Assembly: GCF_052857255.1 (NCBI RefSeq) | Contig: NC_135507.1 | Span: forward strand, 77,722,350 to 77,786,349 | Source: Amblyomma americanum | Lineage: Eukaryota; Arthropoda; Arachnida; Ixodida; Ixodidae | DNA: 64,000 bases | Reading direction: 5' to 3' | In this document: piece after piece, positions 43,667-53,870 of the stretch | Layout of the letters: the number at the start of each line of letters is the position of its first letter | How positions within the stretch are numbered: position 1 is the stretch's first letter | The notes under the pieces: model-generated | Told to the model about the DNA's origin: nothing | Seen by the model: the letters and a program-made list of their open reading frames with translations, nothing else | Database searches by the model: none | Made by a program: the position numbers and the translations under genes

Positions 43667-44939
43667 AAAGAGCAAGATCAATGAATTGTTTGGATTGAAG
43701 AGAAGTGGCGGTTGAATTATCCCAAACAATATTTGGGTAATTGAAATCGCCACAAAGTGTAAAATTTTCTCTGGGAAAGCAGCGGTTTAAGTCGACAAGT
43801 ACCGAGTGCAGTTCACTGACGAAGGTAAGATAAAAATCAGGTGCTCGATAGCACGCGATGAGTGTGATGGAGCTTCCAGGAAGAGATAAGTTTACACTGA
43901 GGATTTCATGATGACTTTCAATATCAATAGTAAATGAAGCCATGGCTCGATTAACGAAAACTAGGATACCACCGCCTTTGCGTCCCACCGTGTCACGCCT
44001 GAGTATAGTGAATGACACATTATCCAGCAGCTCTTCGGGTGAGATATCAAGGGTTAGATAAGTTTCCTTAATAGCAATATCAGTGAGGTTATCTTCGAGG
44101 ATGGCTTCGACGGAGTCCTTTTTGGGTAAGTAGCTACGGATTTCTGTGAGAACAGACGATATTTCGTGGTGCGCAGCTGCGCGGACGCGGGATTGTACCC
44201 GCTGATACGATGCAGATTGAGGAAGCCTTGAACTATTCAGTGAACGCTATGATTTCAACTCGTGGACAGAATCTTACTCGGCATTGTAGGCGTACTGCTT
44301 TTTTTCTATGACCAACTTATCAAGGCGTATCTTAAGAGGTAAGTTGCTATCAAGGCCATACGAGTATAGATTTGCTCTTGCTGTACGTACACGGGTTTAA
44401 TAATCGTCCCGAATTGAAAAAGTGGTTCCCTTTAGCTTAGATCCGGCGGAAAGAATGTTTGACTTTGTTTTAAATCTAGATAATTTAACAATAATGGGAC
44501 GTTTTCTATCTTCGCGAAAGCGGCCAAGTCGGTGAGCTCGCTCAATATCTGAGCTCTAGATAGGTACTTCAAGGTGCTCAGCGCAGAAAGATACGGCTTC
44601 CGATTCGGACTTCACCCACGTTTCGTCACTGGAGTCAGGGATTCCGAAAAGAAGCAGATTGTTGGGGCGAAGGCGGTTCTCGGAATCGTCGCATTTCCCT
44701 GCGAGCACCTTAACTTCGGCGGTCAGCTTTTCAATGAATGTGCTAGCGGTAGGTTGGTCGTCAGATTGGTCAGGTTCCACTTTTTTTTCTAGTACATCAA
44801 CACGGCTGGAAAGACGGCTTACAAGGGATTCGATCTTTGTTTGGGCAGAACGTATCAAAGCAAGCTCGGACAACATGGTGTTTTTTGAGAGCTCCATTCG
44901 TGCAATGGCCTCTGATATGGATTCAAGCGTTGGTGGTCC
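43667..44939 (-). pseudogene. LINE-B endonuclease N-terminal half and ORF1 (copy 2)
   Basis: The endonuclease frame runs from 44,018 (SFTILRRDTVGRKGGGILVF) through GDFNYPNIVWDN and is cut at 43,667, inside the sequence after QSKQFIDLAL. ORF1 is better kept than in copy 1: the minus frame 44,996-44,556 reads ESISEAIARMELSKNTMLSE, a coiled coil, then RLRPNNLLLFGIPDSSDETW, an RRM-like segment of CR1/L2 ORF1 proteins. In copy 1 a frameshift near 23,736 breaks this frame. Confidence 0.7.
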
Positions 44940-45245
44940 TCCCTCCTTTATCCCTTCCCTTACGACCCGGTTAAGGTGCCCGCCGATATGTGTCATTTCA
45001 ATTCCCCCAAAACCAATTTCAATACATGCGGCAATTTTCGACCCACTGAGAATCTTCCATTCGAATCCAGGATAACGAACATGGTCCTATTCATTTAGGA
45101 GCCAGGCGTACACCACAGGGCGCGGTGCTCTCTTACCTGTTATTCTATCTGGCTATGAAGCACCTACCGGCCCAGCTGGGCGATGTCGCCAGTGTGCAAC
45201 ATGTTCGGTATGCCGATGACATCATTGATGAAGTTGATGAATTAA
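44940..45245 (+). pseudogene. SINE 3' end and LINE-A reverse transcriptase piece (copy 2)
   Basis: Counterpart of 23,885-24,190: the SINE tail is followed by a GTPQGAVLS-like block at 45,110-45,130 and a RYADDI box at about 45,208-45,225. The head of the SINE and the 5' part of LINE-A are absent because the duplication starts inside LINE-B. Confidence 0.65.
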
Positions 45246-46662
45246 ACAAAGCTAATGAATCATTTAAGGAAAAAATAAAGATAGCCTGGGTAAGTCAAGG
45301 CTAGTGCCATTATTAGGCACTCGGTTCCATTCGTGTCCGAAGTAGCTTCCATTTTGCTCATTTTATGTGGGTCAACCTATATATTCGATATTGCCGAAAC
45401 ATGGCGATTTATAACTCGTCATTTTCTCGACGCATGGCAACAGTGAGCGTTGTTCCGTACAGTTATCCGAGGCTTACGCTAATGTCCCTTTGGTTTAATT
45501 CATGGTTGTGTGTAATGAATCGGTAAGATATGCTGAGGCTATTTCGTTACTTCGTAGTTCACATATGCAGATGACTACTCGTCATTCACCGGAGACGGAC
45601 TTGCTGAGAACAACGTGGAAGTGTTGTCGACGTCATTTTAACGCCATTGTTTTTTTAAAATGCCGCAAATATTTCGTGTTGTGACACCGATTGCATTCCA
45701 ACAGGCCTTCTAACCTTTGCCGTTTTCCTGAATGGCACAAGCTTCCCTTGGAGTCCCATATGAGGCCGCGTGCGCTATATTTTCACTCTAGTCATCACCC
45801 CCTTGTAAATCAGCCTGACTAATCCCAGTTAAGGACAACGGCTTCTCCCATATCCCTCAAACTGATCGTGTACATTGAAAGTTCGGCCACCTTATCCCCT
45901 TGACTACTTAATCTCATCTGTCCATCTGGTTTTCTGCCGCCTGTTTCGCTTGCTTCCTCCTACGATCTTACCACTTAAGACCATCGGTTATCGGCCTTCA
46001 CATCACATGTGTTCGCAATCGCTGTTTGTTCTTGATTTCAAATAAGCTAAGATGTAGCCGAGTGTGTTCTCTGGCCATTTCTCCCCTCTTCTTGTGTCGG
46101 AACGTGGCATCTATCAAGTTGATGTCTATAGTCCGTTATGCTGTCCCCAAACTAATTACAAGGCATTCCGTAAGTATAGGCAAGTTTACGCTTCATATGT
46201 AAGCGCGGGCAAGATAAAAATGTTTAATGTTTTTGTCTTGAAGCATACTGGAAATGAGCTATTCATGACCTGAGAGTTGCTGCTAAATACTAGACACAAG
46301 AATTTTTTTTTTATTTTCCTGATTATTTCCATCGCGTTGTCATAATGAGCGGCTATCTGACCTTAGTAGATGCATTCATGTTTCGCATACACAAGTAACA
46401 TACTTTTTCCTTCCGACACAAGTAAAAAAAAGTGTGCCGCAACCGTCTGGAAGACGTTGGAATAAAAAGCATTAGCTGCTTGGTAGCGCGATCTATTGTC
46501 CATGCGGTGTATTACCACGTGACAAGGCTACTTGTCCATACCTCACGGCGAGCGGCCGCCTTCAGCCTTCAGGTCGGATATTTTGTGACCAATTTGGGCC
46601 GACAAAGTTTTTCGAGTCTTTCGAGTGCCATTTTTCCGTACCTCAAGGGGGTAGGCGCCCCG
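45246..46662. other. Counterpart of 24,191-25,609 (copy 2)
   Basis: Includes the antisense RTE-like fragment at about 45,795-46,050 and otherwise unrecognised AT-rich sequence. A 69-codon plus-strand ORF (46,064-46,273) is also open in copy 1. Confidence 0.4.
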
Positions 46663-47055
46663 AATGAATGAATGAATGAATGAATGAATGAATGAATGAA
46701 TGAATGAATGAATAAATGAATGAATGAATGAATGAATGAATGAATGAACACTTTATTGTCCACCGAGAAGCCACCAAATACGCGGTCCCGGCATGCTGGC
46801 CTGGGACGCGGGTAGGCAATTTTCCGCAGACTAAGGACAGGTGAAGATGCATTGCCTCTTTACGGCCTAAGCCGCTAGGCGGGTGGCTTGCTGCTGGATG
46901 GCAGGTCCTCGCTCCGCAGCAAAACTTTTCAGGCTTCTGTAGTGTTGATGTTTAAGCCGTCTCCCGGGAAATCGGCGCATTCCAAAATTATGTGATGAAG
47001 AGTGCACCTTTCACCACAATTCGCCATGCGGTGCGAAATTGTGAGCTGCCGAGTG
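46663..47055 (-). repeat. I-like LINE 3' end with (TTCA)n tail (copy 2)
   Basis: Counterpart of 25,610-26,000. The (AATG)n run (46,665-46,747) is slightly shorter and interrupted once by AATA. The antisense LINE 3' end follows. Confidence 0.6.
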
Positions 47056-47521
47056 CTGACGTCGCGGCCGCCATTTTAAGCCTGACCATAACAAAATATG
47101 AACACAAATGGGCGATACCGGTGTCTTACATGTTGTACTCATCGAACCCGTTATGAAATGTTATTAGTGCGATCACGACGTCATCGGTTAAATATTTATA
47201 AGCAATGAATTTAAGCCTAACTATAGTTGAATTTTAACTGCATTAGCTAGTTTTAGTGTCTAACGAGTTTTATCTACTCATCTAGACGATTCCAATTTTC
47301 TAATTTGTTTTAGGATGACCTCATGAATTACCTAGTATAACTGAGTAACATATCCACGTGACTAGGTAAATATGACGTCAAAAATCAGTGACCTTAGAAA
47401 TCATTCACCAATTCGATATACAAATGACAACACCAAATCAATCATCCACTGGGTTGCTATATCAATTCATTCTGAGGGCCACCATCTTCAATTTCTTGGC
47501 TTAATTGTTTTTTTTTGGGGG
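47056..47521. other. No recognisable gene (copy 2)
   Basis: Counterpart of 26,001-26,477; AT-rich, nothing recognised. Confidence 0.35.
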
Positions 47522-47986
47522 GGAAAGCAAATGGCGCAGTATCTGCCTCATATATCGTTGGACACCTGAACCGCACCATAAGGAAAGGGATAAAGGAGGA
47601 AGTCAAAGAATAAAGGAAGAAAGAGGTGCCGTAGTGGAAGGCTCCGGAATAATTTGGACCACCTGGGGATCTTTAACGTACCTGCCCCGGTGGCTCAGTG
47701 GTTAGGGCGCTTGGCTACTGTTTCGGAGTTCCCGGGTTCGAACCCGACCGCCGCGGCCGCGTTTCGATTCAGGCAAAACGCAAAGGCGCCCTTGTCCTGT
47801 GCGATGTCAGTGCACGTTAATGATCCCCAGGTGGTCGAAATTATTCAGGATCCCTCCACTATGGCACCTATTTCTTCCTTTCTTCTTTCACTCCCTCCTT
47901 TATCCCTTCCCTTACGGCGCGGTTCAGGTGTTCAACAATATATGAGACATACGGCGGCCTTTCCTTTCCGCCAAAACCAAATATAT
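47522..47986. repeat. Inverted SINE pair, split by the Gypsy element (copy 2)
   Basis: 47,528-47,680 is the reversed 3' half; 47,683-47,986 is the forward SINE up to CAAAACCAAATATAT. The sequence just after the Gypsy element (53,106 on) carries on with the reversed 5' part up to about 53,230, as at 26,936-27,065 in copy 1. Confidence 0.75.
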
Positions 47987-48140
47987 TGTTACAAGTGGAC
48001 GAATCATGAACGAAGAAGTGGCGGTGCGCGGAACGACGACGACGTTGACAGTTGGTAGCTGGGCGCTCGGTTCTGAGCTGAGTGCTGGCCTTCTCAGAGC
48101 AGCCGCCATATAGACTTACCGCCGTAACATCCCCGTAACA
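47987..48140 (+). repeat. 5' LTR
   Basis: 154 bases, starting TGTTACAAGTGGACGAATCA and ending CCGTAACATCCCCGTAACA. The ends form the inverted repeat TGTTAC/GTAACA. CATATAGAC at about 48,107 is the only TATA-like block. No difference from the 3' LTR was found on reading both through. Confidence 0.92.
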
Positions 48141-48145
48141 TCTTT

Positions 48146-48169
48146 TGGTGGAGGTCGCGGGTTCGAGCC
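48146..48169 (+). promoter_or_regulatory. Primer binding site candidate
   Basis: Five bases after the LTR, TGGTGGAGGTCGCGGGTTCG starts with TGG, as needed to pair with a tRNA 3' CCA. Its complement even has a T-loop-like CGAACCC segment. The primer tRNA was not identified: with CCA aligned, the T-loop is out of register by one base. Confidence 0.5.
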
Positions 48170-48172
48170 GAC

Positions 48173-49408
48173 ATGCCGACGACCCGACGAGCCGACGAGA
48201 CGACGGGCCGAACCGGCGAGATGACTACCGACCCGGCCCCTCCGTCTGCGCCTGCCACGCCAACTGTCGTCGTAGCCCACCCTCGCGACCCGGGCACATT
48301 CTGCGGTACAGATGGCGTGGACGTCGAGGACTGGCTCTCGCTTTATGAGCGTGTTAGCCAGCACAACAGGTGGGACACCACGCTGATGCTGGCCAATGTA
48401 ATATTTTATCTCGCCGGCACCGCACTCGTCTGGTTCGAAACCCATGAAGAAGAGATTGCCACGTGGGATGCCTGCAAGCAAAAGCTCCGCGACCTGTTTG
48501 GAAAACCAGTTGGCCGTCAGCTTGCTGCCAAAAAAGAACTTGCAGCTCGCGCCCAAACGGCCACTGAATCATATATTACATACATTCAGGACGTCTTGGC
48601 ACTGTGCCGAAAGGTCGATCCCAACATGACCGAAGACGATAAAGTAGGCCACATTCTTAAAGGCATTGCCGACGATGCCTTCCACCTTCTTCTATGCCGG
48701 GACTGCTCTACGGTTGACTCCGTTCTGCAGGTGTGTCGACGCTTCGAGCAGGCCAAGCACCGGCGCATTGCACACCGCTTCGACCGCCTGCCTAACACAG
48801 CTGCCAGTTCCACGTGCGAGGATCTGCCGACACTAAGGCAGCCTTCCAACCCCGACAACGTGACTCGCATCGTGCGCCGTGAACTGGAGGCGCTGGCTCC
48901 TGTTACGCCCAACGCGCCCTTGTCGGACAACACCCTGGCCACAATATCCCTTATTAAAGCTGTCGTCCGCCAGGAGGTCGCCAACTTGGGCATGCCCTCC
49001 AGCCATCGTCCCGTGGAACCTCGGAGTGCGAACCCTATCTCTCCCGTGGTCGCTACTGCTACGGCCCGCAACACCTTCGTCCCACGTTACACAAGGTATC
49101 GCAATCCGGATGAGTGGCGTACCCCTGACGACCGGCCGATCTGCTTTACGTGCTCGCGCGTAGGCCACATCTCCCGCCACTGCCGCAGCCGTTGGTCCGC
49201 ACCTCCCCGACCTTTGCCCTACGTCGACCGCCGTTATGACTATGGACCCCGCCGCTTCACGCCTCGGAATGACCCACCCAGCGCCGAGTCCACACCGCCT
49301 CCTCGTAGAACCAGCCGCTCTCCCTCCCCAACAGCCCACCGTTCCCGCTCACCTCTTCCGCACCGCAGTTACTCACCGTCATCTGCAGGCCGCTTCGCGG
49401 GAAACTAG
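48173..49408 (+). CDS. gag: Gypsy Gag polyprotein (411 aa)
   Basis: Structural protein that forms the cytoplasmic particle and packages element RNA. The first ATG after the primer site is at 48,173. Residues about 40-205 form a retrotransposon-gag-type helical region (DVEDWLSLYERVSQHN, WDACKQKLRDLFGKP, ESYITYIQDVLALC). A single CCHC knuckle follows, CFTCSRVGHISRHC (Cys324, Cys327, His332, Cys337), and the C-terminus is Arg/Ser/Pro-rich. The frame is intact and ends TAG at 49,406. The stop codon is directly preceded by a GGGAAAC heptamer, and the pol frame (-1) is open from 49,273 on, overlapping gag. Confidence 0.9.
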   Translation: MPTTRRADETTGRTGEMTTDPAPPSAPATPTVVVAHPRDPGTFCGTDGVDVEDWLSLYERVSQHNRWDTTLMLANVIFYLAGTALVWFETHEEEIATWDACKQKLRDLFGKPVGRQLAAKKELAARAQTATESYITYIQDVLALCRKVDPNMTEDDKVGHILKGIADDAFHLLLCRDCSTVDSVLQVCRRFEQAKHRRIAHRFDRLPNTAASSTCEDLPTLRQPSNPDNVTRIVRRELEALAPVTPNAPLSDNTLATISLIKAVVRQEVANLGMPSSHRPVEPRSANPISPVVATATARNTFVPRYTRYRNPDEWRTPDDRPICFTCSRVGHISRHCRSRWSAPPRPLPYVDRRYDYGPRRFTPRNDPPSAESTPPPRRTSRSPSPTAHRSRSPLPHRSYSPSSAGRFAGN

Positions 49409-50907
49409 CCAGTGCAGCTACCGGAGGTGATGCTGCATTGGTGCCCCGACCTGAAAATCCTCTACTCACCCAGCCTTCGCCCTGTAATCTGCTCGACGTT
49501 TTTGTGGACGGTGTTCCTGTTTCTGCCCTCATTGACACTGGTGCCCAAGTCTCGGTTCTTAGCTCATCCTTTTGCCGTCGCCTCAAAAACGTTCAGACCC
49601 CTGCCGCTTCGCCCACCGTTCGCGTTGCCGATGGCAGCACTGCTGCCGTCACTGGCCTGTGCACTGCCCGCGTCACTCTTGCCGATCGTCACATCCCAGT
49701 TTTGTTCACCGTCCTCGAACACTGGCCTCACAATGTGATCCTTGGTCTAGACTTTCTAACCGCTCACTCTGCGCTTATCGACTGCTCCAGCGGCCTTCTA
49801 CGATTGGACCTGCCTCTCAGCTCAGCCGACACACCCTCAAGCTCCACGCCCCGCCTTCGCTCCACCGAGTACGCTCGCCTGCCCCCCGACTCTGCCGTTT
49901 ATCTGCCTATGTCCCCATTTCCTGCGGTTCCTGATGGGGATTATCTTGCCTGTCCACTCGCCGATGTCGTTCTCTCCCGCAATGTTGGTCTTCCGCACCT
50001 CATCGTGACCGTCACCAAGAATAGCACCTCCCTTCCTGTCCTCAACTTCAGCTTGTCACCACAAGTTCTTCCTGCAGGCATATCACTTGCTACTTTGTCT
50101 TCTCTCACCGACTGTACCGTCACTGCTCTCTCACCTGGACCGCCTTCTACTGTCTCTCAAGCGGCCGACATCCCGGCCAACGTTCCGCAATCCATTTCTG
50201 CGATGATTGCTTCTGACCTGAGCCCCGAGCATGCACAGGATCTTCGCAACCTTTTGGTGTCCTACTCCGACATTTTTTACTTCGCTTCTGCTCCTCTGGG
50301 TCTAACGTCGGTAGTGACTCACCGCATTGACACCGGCGATGCCAGACCTATACACCGGAGGCCTTATCGTGTGTCGCTACCAGAGCGCCAGATCATCCAG
50401 CGGGAGGTGGACAAGATGTTGGCCAACGATATCATCGAGCCTTCAAACAGCCCTTGGGCATCTCCTGTCGTGCTCGTGAAAAAGAAAGACCAAACTTGGC
50501 GGTTTTGCGTCGACTATCGTCATCTCAACAAGGTCACGAAGAAAGACGTCTATCCCCTTCCGCGCATAGATGATGCCCTGGACTGTTTACATGGCGCCCG
50601 CTACTTTTCTTCCATCGACCTTCGTAGCGGGTATTGGCAAATCTCTGTTGACGCAAGAGACCGCGAGAAAACAGCTTTCGTCACCCCTGATGGCCTTTAC
50701 AATTTTAAGGTCATGCCCCTCGGCCTTTGTAACGCCCCTGCCACATTTGAACGGATGATGGACTCGTTACTCCGGGGCTTCAAGTGGACGACCTGCCTTT
50801 GTTACTTAGATGATGTAATTGTTTTCTCGCCCTCTTTTGAAACCCACCTGCTTCGCCTTTCGTCCATCTTGGCACTTTTCCGCCGCGCAGGTCTTCAACT
50901 CAACTAA
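49273..50907 (+). CDS. pol: Gypsy Pol, first part: protease and reverse transcriptase, ending at an in-frame stop
   Basis: The frame opens at 49,273, just after a stop, and overlaps gag; numbering here is from codon 49,438. Protease: SALIDTGAQVSVLS (catalytic D33) and the flap-side block VILGLDFL. Reverse transcriptase: IEPSNSPWASPVVLVKKKD, RFCVDYRHLNKVT, YFSSIDLRSGYWQI (A motif), PLGLCNAPATFERMM (B motif), CYLDDVIVFS (catalytic YLDD at residues 456-459). At 50,905-50,907 a TAA ends the frame, after LQLN, at the start of the thumb/connection. The same frame carries on immediately after it, so this is a point nonsense change rather than a frameshift. Pol would be expressed as a Gag-Pol fusion. 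Confidence 0.88.
49399..49441 (+). promoter_or_regulatory. Predicted -1 ribosomal frameshift site, gag/pol
   Basis: GGGAAAC at 49,399-49,405 is in the correct register (G GGA AAC, zero-frame codons GGA AAC, then the gag stop TAG). Immediately after the stop a 10-base-pair stem can form between 49,409-49,418 (CCAGTGCAGC) and 49,432-49,441 (GCTGCATTGG), with one G.U pair and a 13-base loop. The most stable six pairs start seven bases after the heptamer. A slip of one base backwards would place the ribosome in the open pol frame. Heptamer of the X XXY YYZ type; use is not demonstrated. Confidence 0.7.
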
Positions 50908-52914
50908 AAAAAATGTACTTGCGGCCGCCGCGAACTCAAAGTCCTCGGCCATTTGGTGAATGCGAGTGGCATACAACCTGACCCTGATAAAGTTCGTGCC
51001 GTCAGTGCTTTTCCCTGTCCCCGCTCGCCCAGTGATGTCCGCAGCTTCATCGGTCTCTGTTCTTACTTTCGCCGGTTCGTCCCGAACTTCGCAGCCGTCG
51101 CTCGCCCTCTCACCAATCTGTTGCAGAAAGGCGTTCCTTTTTCCTGGGGCCCAGAGCAGGCTACTGCATTCTCCAGCCTTATCGCCGTCCTCACCAACCC
51201 TCCTGTATTGGCCCATTTCAAGCCGTCTGCCCCGACTGAACTTCGCACCGATGCCAGTGGTCACGGAATTGGCGCCATCCTTGCTCAGCGACAACGCGGC
51301 CAGCACTGCGTGATTGCGTACGCCAGCCGTCTTCTTTCTTCCGCCGAGAAGAGTTACTCCATCACAGAACGCGAGTGCCTGGCTCTTGTTTGGGCCATTG
51401 GAAAATTCCGCACATACTTGTTCGGCCTCCCATTCACTGTTATAACCGACCACCACGCCCTGTGTTGGCTCTCATCTCTCAAGGACCCTACTGGCCGTCT
51501 TGGCCGGTGGGCATTGCGATTGCAAGAATACACCTTTTCCGTGGTTCACAAGTCCGGTCGCCTCCATCAAGATGCAGACTGCCTGTCCCGCTATCCCGTC
51601 GATCCTAATTCTACAGACTGTAAGTCGGATGCCTGTGTCCTCTCCATCTCCGACCTCTCCCACATTGCCGACGAACAGCGCTTGGACCCCACCCTTACCT
51701 CTCTCATCGACCGCCTCAGAACCGACCGCCGCGACACTTCTTTGGCCCGGTTTTTGCTGCACGGGAACACGCTGTACCGCCGCAACATGCGACCTGATGG
51801 CGCTGAGCACTTGCTCGTTGTTCCCCGCCACCTACGGTCCACTATCCTCGAACAACTGCATGACGCACCTACGGCTGGTCATCTTGGTGTCTCCCGTACG
51901 TACGACCGCGTGCGCCGGCGTTTCTTCTGGCCTGGTCTGTACCGCTCCGTCCAACGCTACGTCGCCGCTTGCGACGTCTGTCAGCGCCGAAAGAAGCCCG
52001 CTGTCCTGCCGTCTGGACACCTGCAGCCGATCCCCATCCCGACCGACCCGTTTTCTCGTGTTGAGCTAGATTTCCTTGGGCCCTTCCCGGAGTCCTCCAC
52101 GGGGAACAAGTGGATTGCCGTCGCCACCGATTATGCCACGCGGTACGTGATCACTCGTGCCATTCCAACCAGCTGCGCCACTGACGTCGCTGACTTCCTT
52201 CTGCACGACGTCATATTACACCATGGCGCTCCCCGTCAACTCCTTACCGACCGTGGCCGCTGCTTCCTTTCCCGAGTTGTTGACGAAATCCTTCGTTTGT
52301 GCTCCGTTCGCCACAAGTTCACCACTGCTTATCATCCTCAGTCGAACGGCCTTACGGAGCGTCTCAACCGCACGCTGACAGACATGCTTTCCATGTACGT
52401 ATCCGACGACCATCGGGACTGGGACATAAGCTTGCCTTTTGTCACCTTCGCCTACAACTCTTCGCGCCATGATACCGCTGGTTACTCCCCCTTCTATCTT
52501 CTCTTTGGACGAGACCCCTTACTGCCCTTCGACACTCTGCTGCCCACAGCTGGCCCTGTCACTACATATGCGCGTGACGCTATCGCCCGAGCAGACGCCG
52601 CCCGCCAGGTTGCTCGACACAAGCTCTACGCCTCCCAAGAGGCTCAAAAACACCGCTACGATGGCCTGCACCGTGATGTGCGATACCCTGCCGGATCTCT
52701 CGTCCTGCTGTGGCTCCCATCCCGTCGTGTGGGGTTATGTGAAAAACTTCTGCCGCGCTACTCAGGTCCTTATCGTGTATTACGGGCAGTGACCGACGTA
52801 ACGTATGAAATCACGCCGCTGCACCCAAAGTCGGCGTCCGCTCCACTGAAGTCCGAAGTCGTTCATATAGCTCGCCTCAAGCCCTATCACCCACCATCGA
52901 CATCGCACGCCTAA
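50908..52914 (+). CDS. pol: Gypsy Pol, second part: RT thumb, RNase H and integrase
   Basis: Same frame as the preceding part; residues counted from 50,953. RELKVLGHLVNASGI is the RT connection. RNase H: ELRTDASGHGIGAILAQ (D100), SITERECLALVWAIGKF and VITDHHALCWL. Integrase: an HHCC-type N-terminal zinc region (LHDAPTAGHLG ... CDVC), the catalytic triad D373 (ELDFLG), D433 (LLTDRG) and E469 (TERLNR) with DX35E spacing, and a C-terminal GPY motif (YSGPYRVL at about 605). Ends TAA at 52,914. All catalytic residues are present. Separated from the first part only by the TAA at 50,905. Confidence 0.88.
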   Translation, partial: KKCTCGRRELKVLGHLVNASGIQPDPDKVRAVSAFPCPRSPSDVRSFIGLCSYFRRFVPNFAAVARPLTNLLQKGVPFSWGPEQATAFSSLIAVLTNPPVLAHFKPSAPTELRTDASGHGIGAILAQRQRGQHCVIAYASRLLSSAEKSYSITERECLALVWAIGKFRTYLFGLPFTVITDHHALCWLSSLKDPTGRLGRWALRLQEYTFSVVHKSGRLHQDADCLSRYPVDPNSTDCKSDACVLSISDLSHIADEQRLDPTLTSLIDRLRTDRRDTSLARFLLHGNTLYRRNMRPDGAEHLLVVPRHLRSTILEQLHDAPTAGHLGVSRTYDRVRRRFFWPGLYRSVQRYVAACDVCQRRKKPAVLPSGHLQPIPIPTDPFSRVELDFLGPFPESSTGNKWIAVATDYATRYVITRAIPTSCATDVADFLLHDVILHHGAPRQLLTDRGRCFLSRVVDEILRLCSVRHKFTTAYHPQSNGLTERLNRTLTDMLSMYVSDDHRDWDISLPFVTFAYNSSRHDTAGYSPFYLLFGRDPLLPFDTLLPTAGPVTTYARDAIARADAARQVARHKLYASQEAQKHRYDGLHRDVRYPAGSLVLLWLPSRRVGLCEKLLPRYSGPYRVLRAVTDVTYEITPLHPKSASAPLKSEVVHIARLKPYHPPSTSHA

Positions 52915-52940
52915 CACGCACCGGGACGTTGCCTTCAGCC

Positions 52941-52951
52941 GAGGGGGATAG
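52941..52951 (+). promoter_or_regulatory. Polypurine tract
   Basis: GAGGGGGATAG lies directly before the 3' LTR, as expected of the primer for plus-strand synthesis. A T at position nine is the only pyrimidine. Confidence 0.75.
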
Positions 52952-53105
52952 TGTTACAAGTGGACGAATCATGAACGAAGAAGTGGCGGTGCGCGGAACG
53001 ACGACGACGTTGACAGTTGGTAGCTGGGCGCTCGGTTCTGAGCTGAGTGCTGGCCTTCTCAGAGCAGCCGCCATATAGACTTACCGCCGTAACATCCCCG
53101 TAACA
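52952..53105 (+). repeat. 3' LTR
   Basis: 154 bases, same length and, on direct reading, same sequence as the 5' LTR. It is followed by the second ATAT of the target duplication. Confidence 0.92.
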
Positions 53106-53870
53106 ATATTATTATTTTCTTTAACGTGCGCTGACATTGCTAAGCATACGGGCGCCTTAGCGTTTTTCCTCCATAAAAATGGAGCTGCCACAGTCGAGTT
53201 CAAACCCGGCATCTTCAATTTCTTGCACTTGGAAAATTTCACGCCGAAGGCAGGGGGTAGCAGACCCCAGGAAATCGAGAAATGTGAGCAATAAGAGTTA
53301 ACGCTCTTGAAACTTTACACATCTTTGAAATATTTTGAAGGGACACCTTTATAGTTTGCCTGTCTGGGTACTCGATTTTGCTTTGCTATTAGTGCCCTAA
53401 GCTACTTATCAAGGCAGTGTTATCAGCCATTCGCGAATTGGCCGGCTATTATCGATCAGCTTTTACAGCTAACTCTCCTGAGTTTACGGTCCTGAATACA
53501 TAATTTTTAACGTGCGGTGAGTAGTACTGAATGGACACTGTCGCCCTGGACTGACGTCAATTCTGACTTGGATTTTATCGCTTTCCTTTTCGTACCTATA
53601 AGGTTGCTATAGTTGTATTTTTCAGCAGCTTTGCATATATATCGTCTAAACGCTGGAAAGGCAATCCCCACGGAATTGCTGTGGATTCAGAAAAGTGAAA
53701 CGTTTTCTCCTACTATACGCAGGGCAATATCGGTGTTGCTTATATTAGCGTGTATCCTTATCACCAGTTTCAAGGTGAATATAGGGGCCACAGCCACCCG
53801 CCGTAAAGAAAACCAGACACCTTCATTAGTCAACGCAAGTATAAGATTCCTCAAATTTTCAACGATTACC
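53106..53870. other. SINE remnant and unrecognised sequence (copy 2)
   Basis: 53,106-53,230 is the reversed SINE 5' part. The rest matches 27,066-27,696 and holds nothing recognisable beyond the motif-less 120-codon ORF. Confidence 0.4.

Larger units (their letters stand above)
47987..53105 (+). mobile_element. Complete Ty3/Gypsy LTR retrotransposon (5,119 bases)
   Basis: Two direct LTRs of 154 bases (TGTTAC ... GTAACA) flank gag, then protease, reverse transcriptase, RNase H and integrase in the Gypsy order, with a primer-binding-site candidate and a polypurine tract. The target duplication ATAT lies at 47,983-47,986 and 53,106-53,109. The uninterrupted target is visible in copy 1 (CAAATATATTATTATTTTC at 26,927-26,945). 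There is no env frame. The LTRs look identical by eye, so the insertion is recent. The only obvious lesion is one stop codon in the RT. G+C is higher than in the surroundings. Confidence 0.93.

Noticed and set aside
52157..52792. Alternative-frame ORFs across the Gypsy element (also 48,116-48,556, 48,586-49,339, 50,806-51,456)
   Set aside because: They overlap well-supported gag and pol domains and have no motif of their own. No env frame is present.
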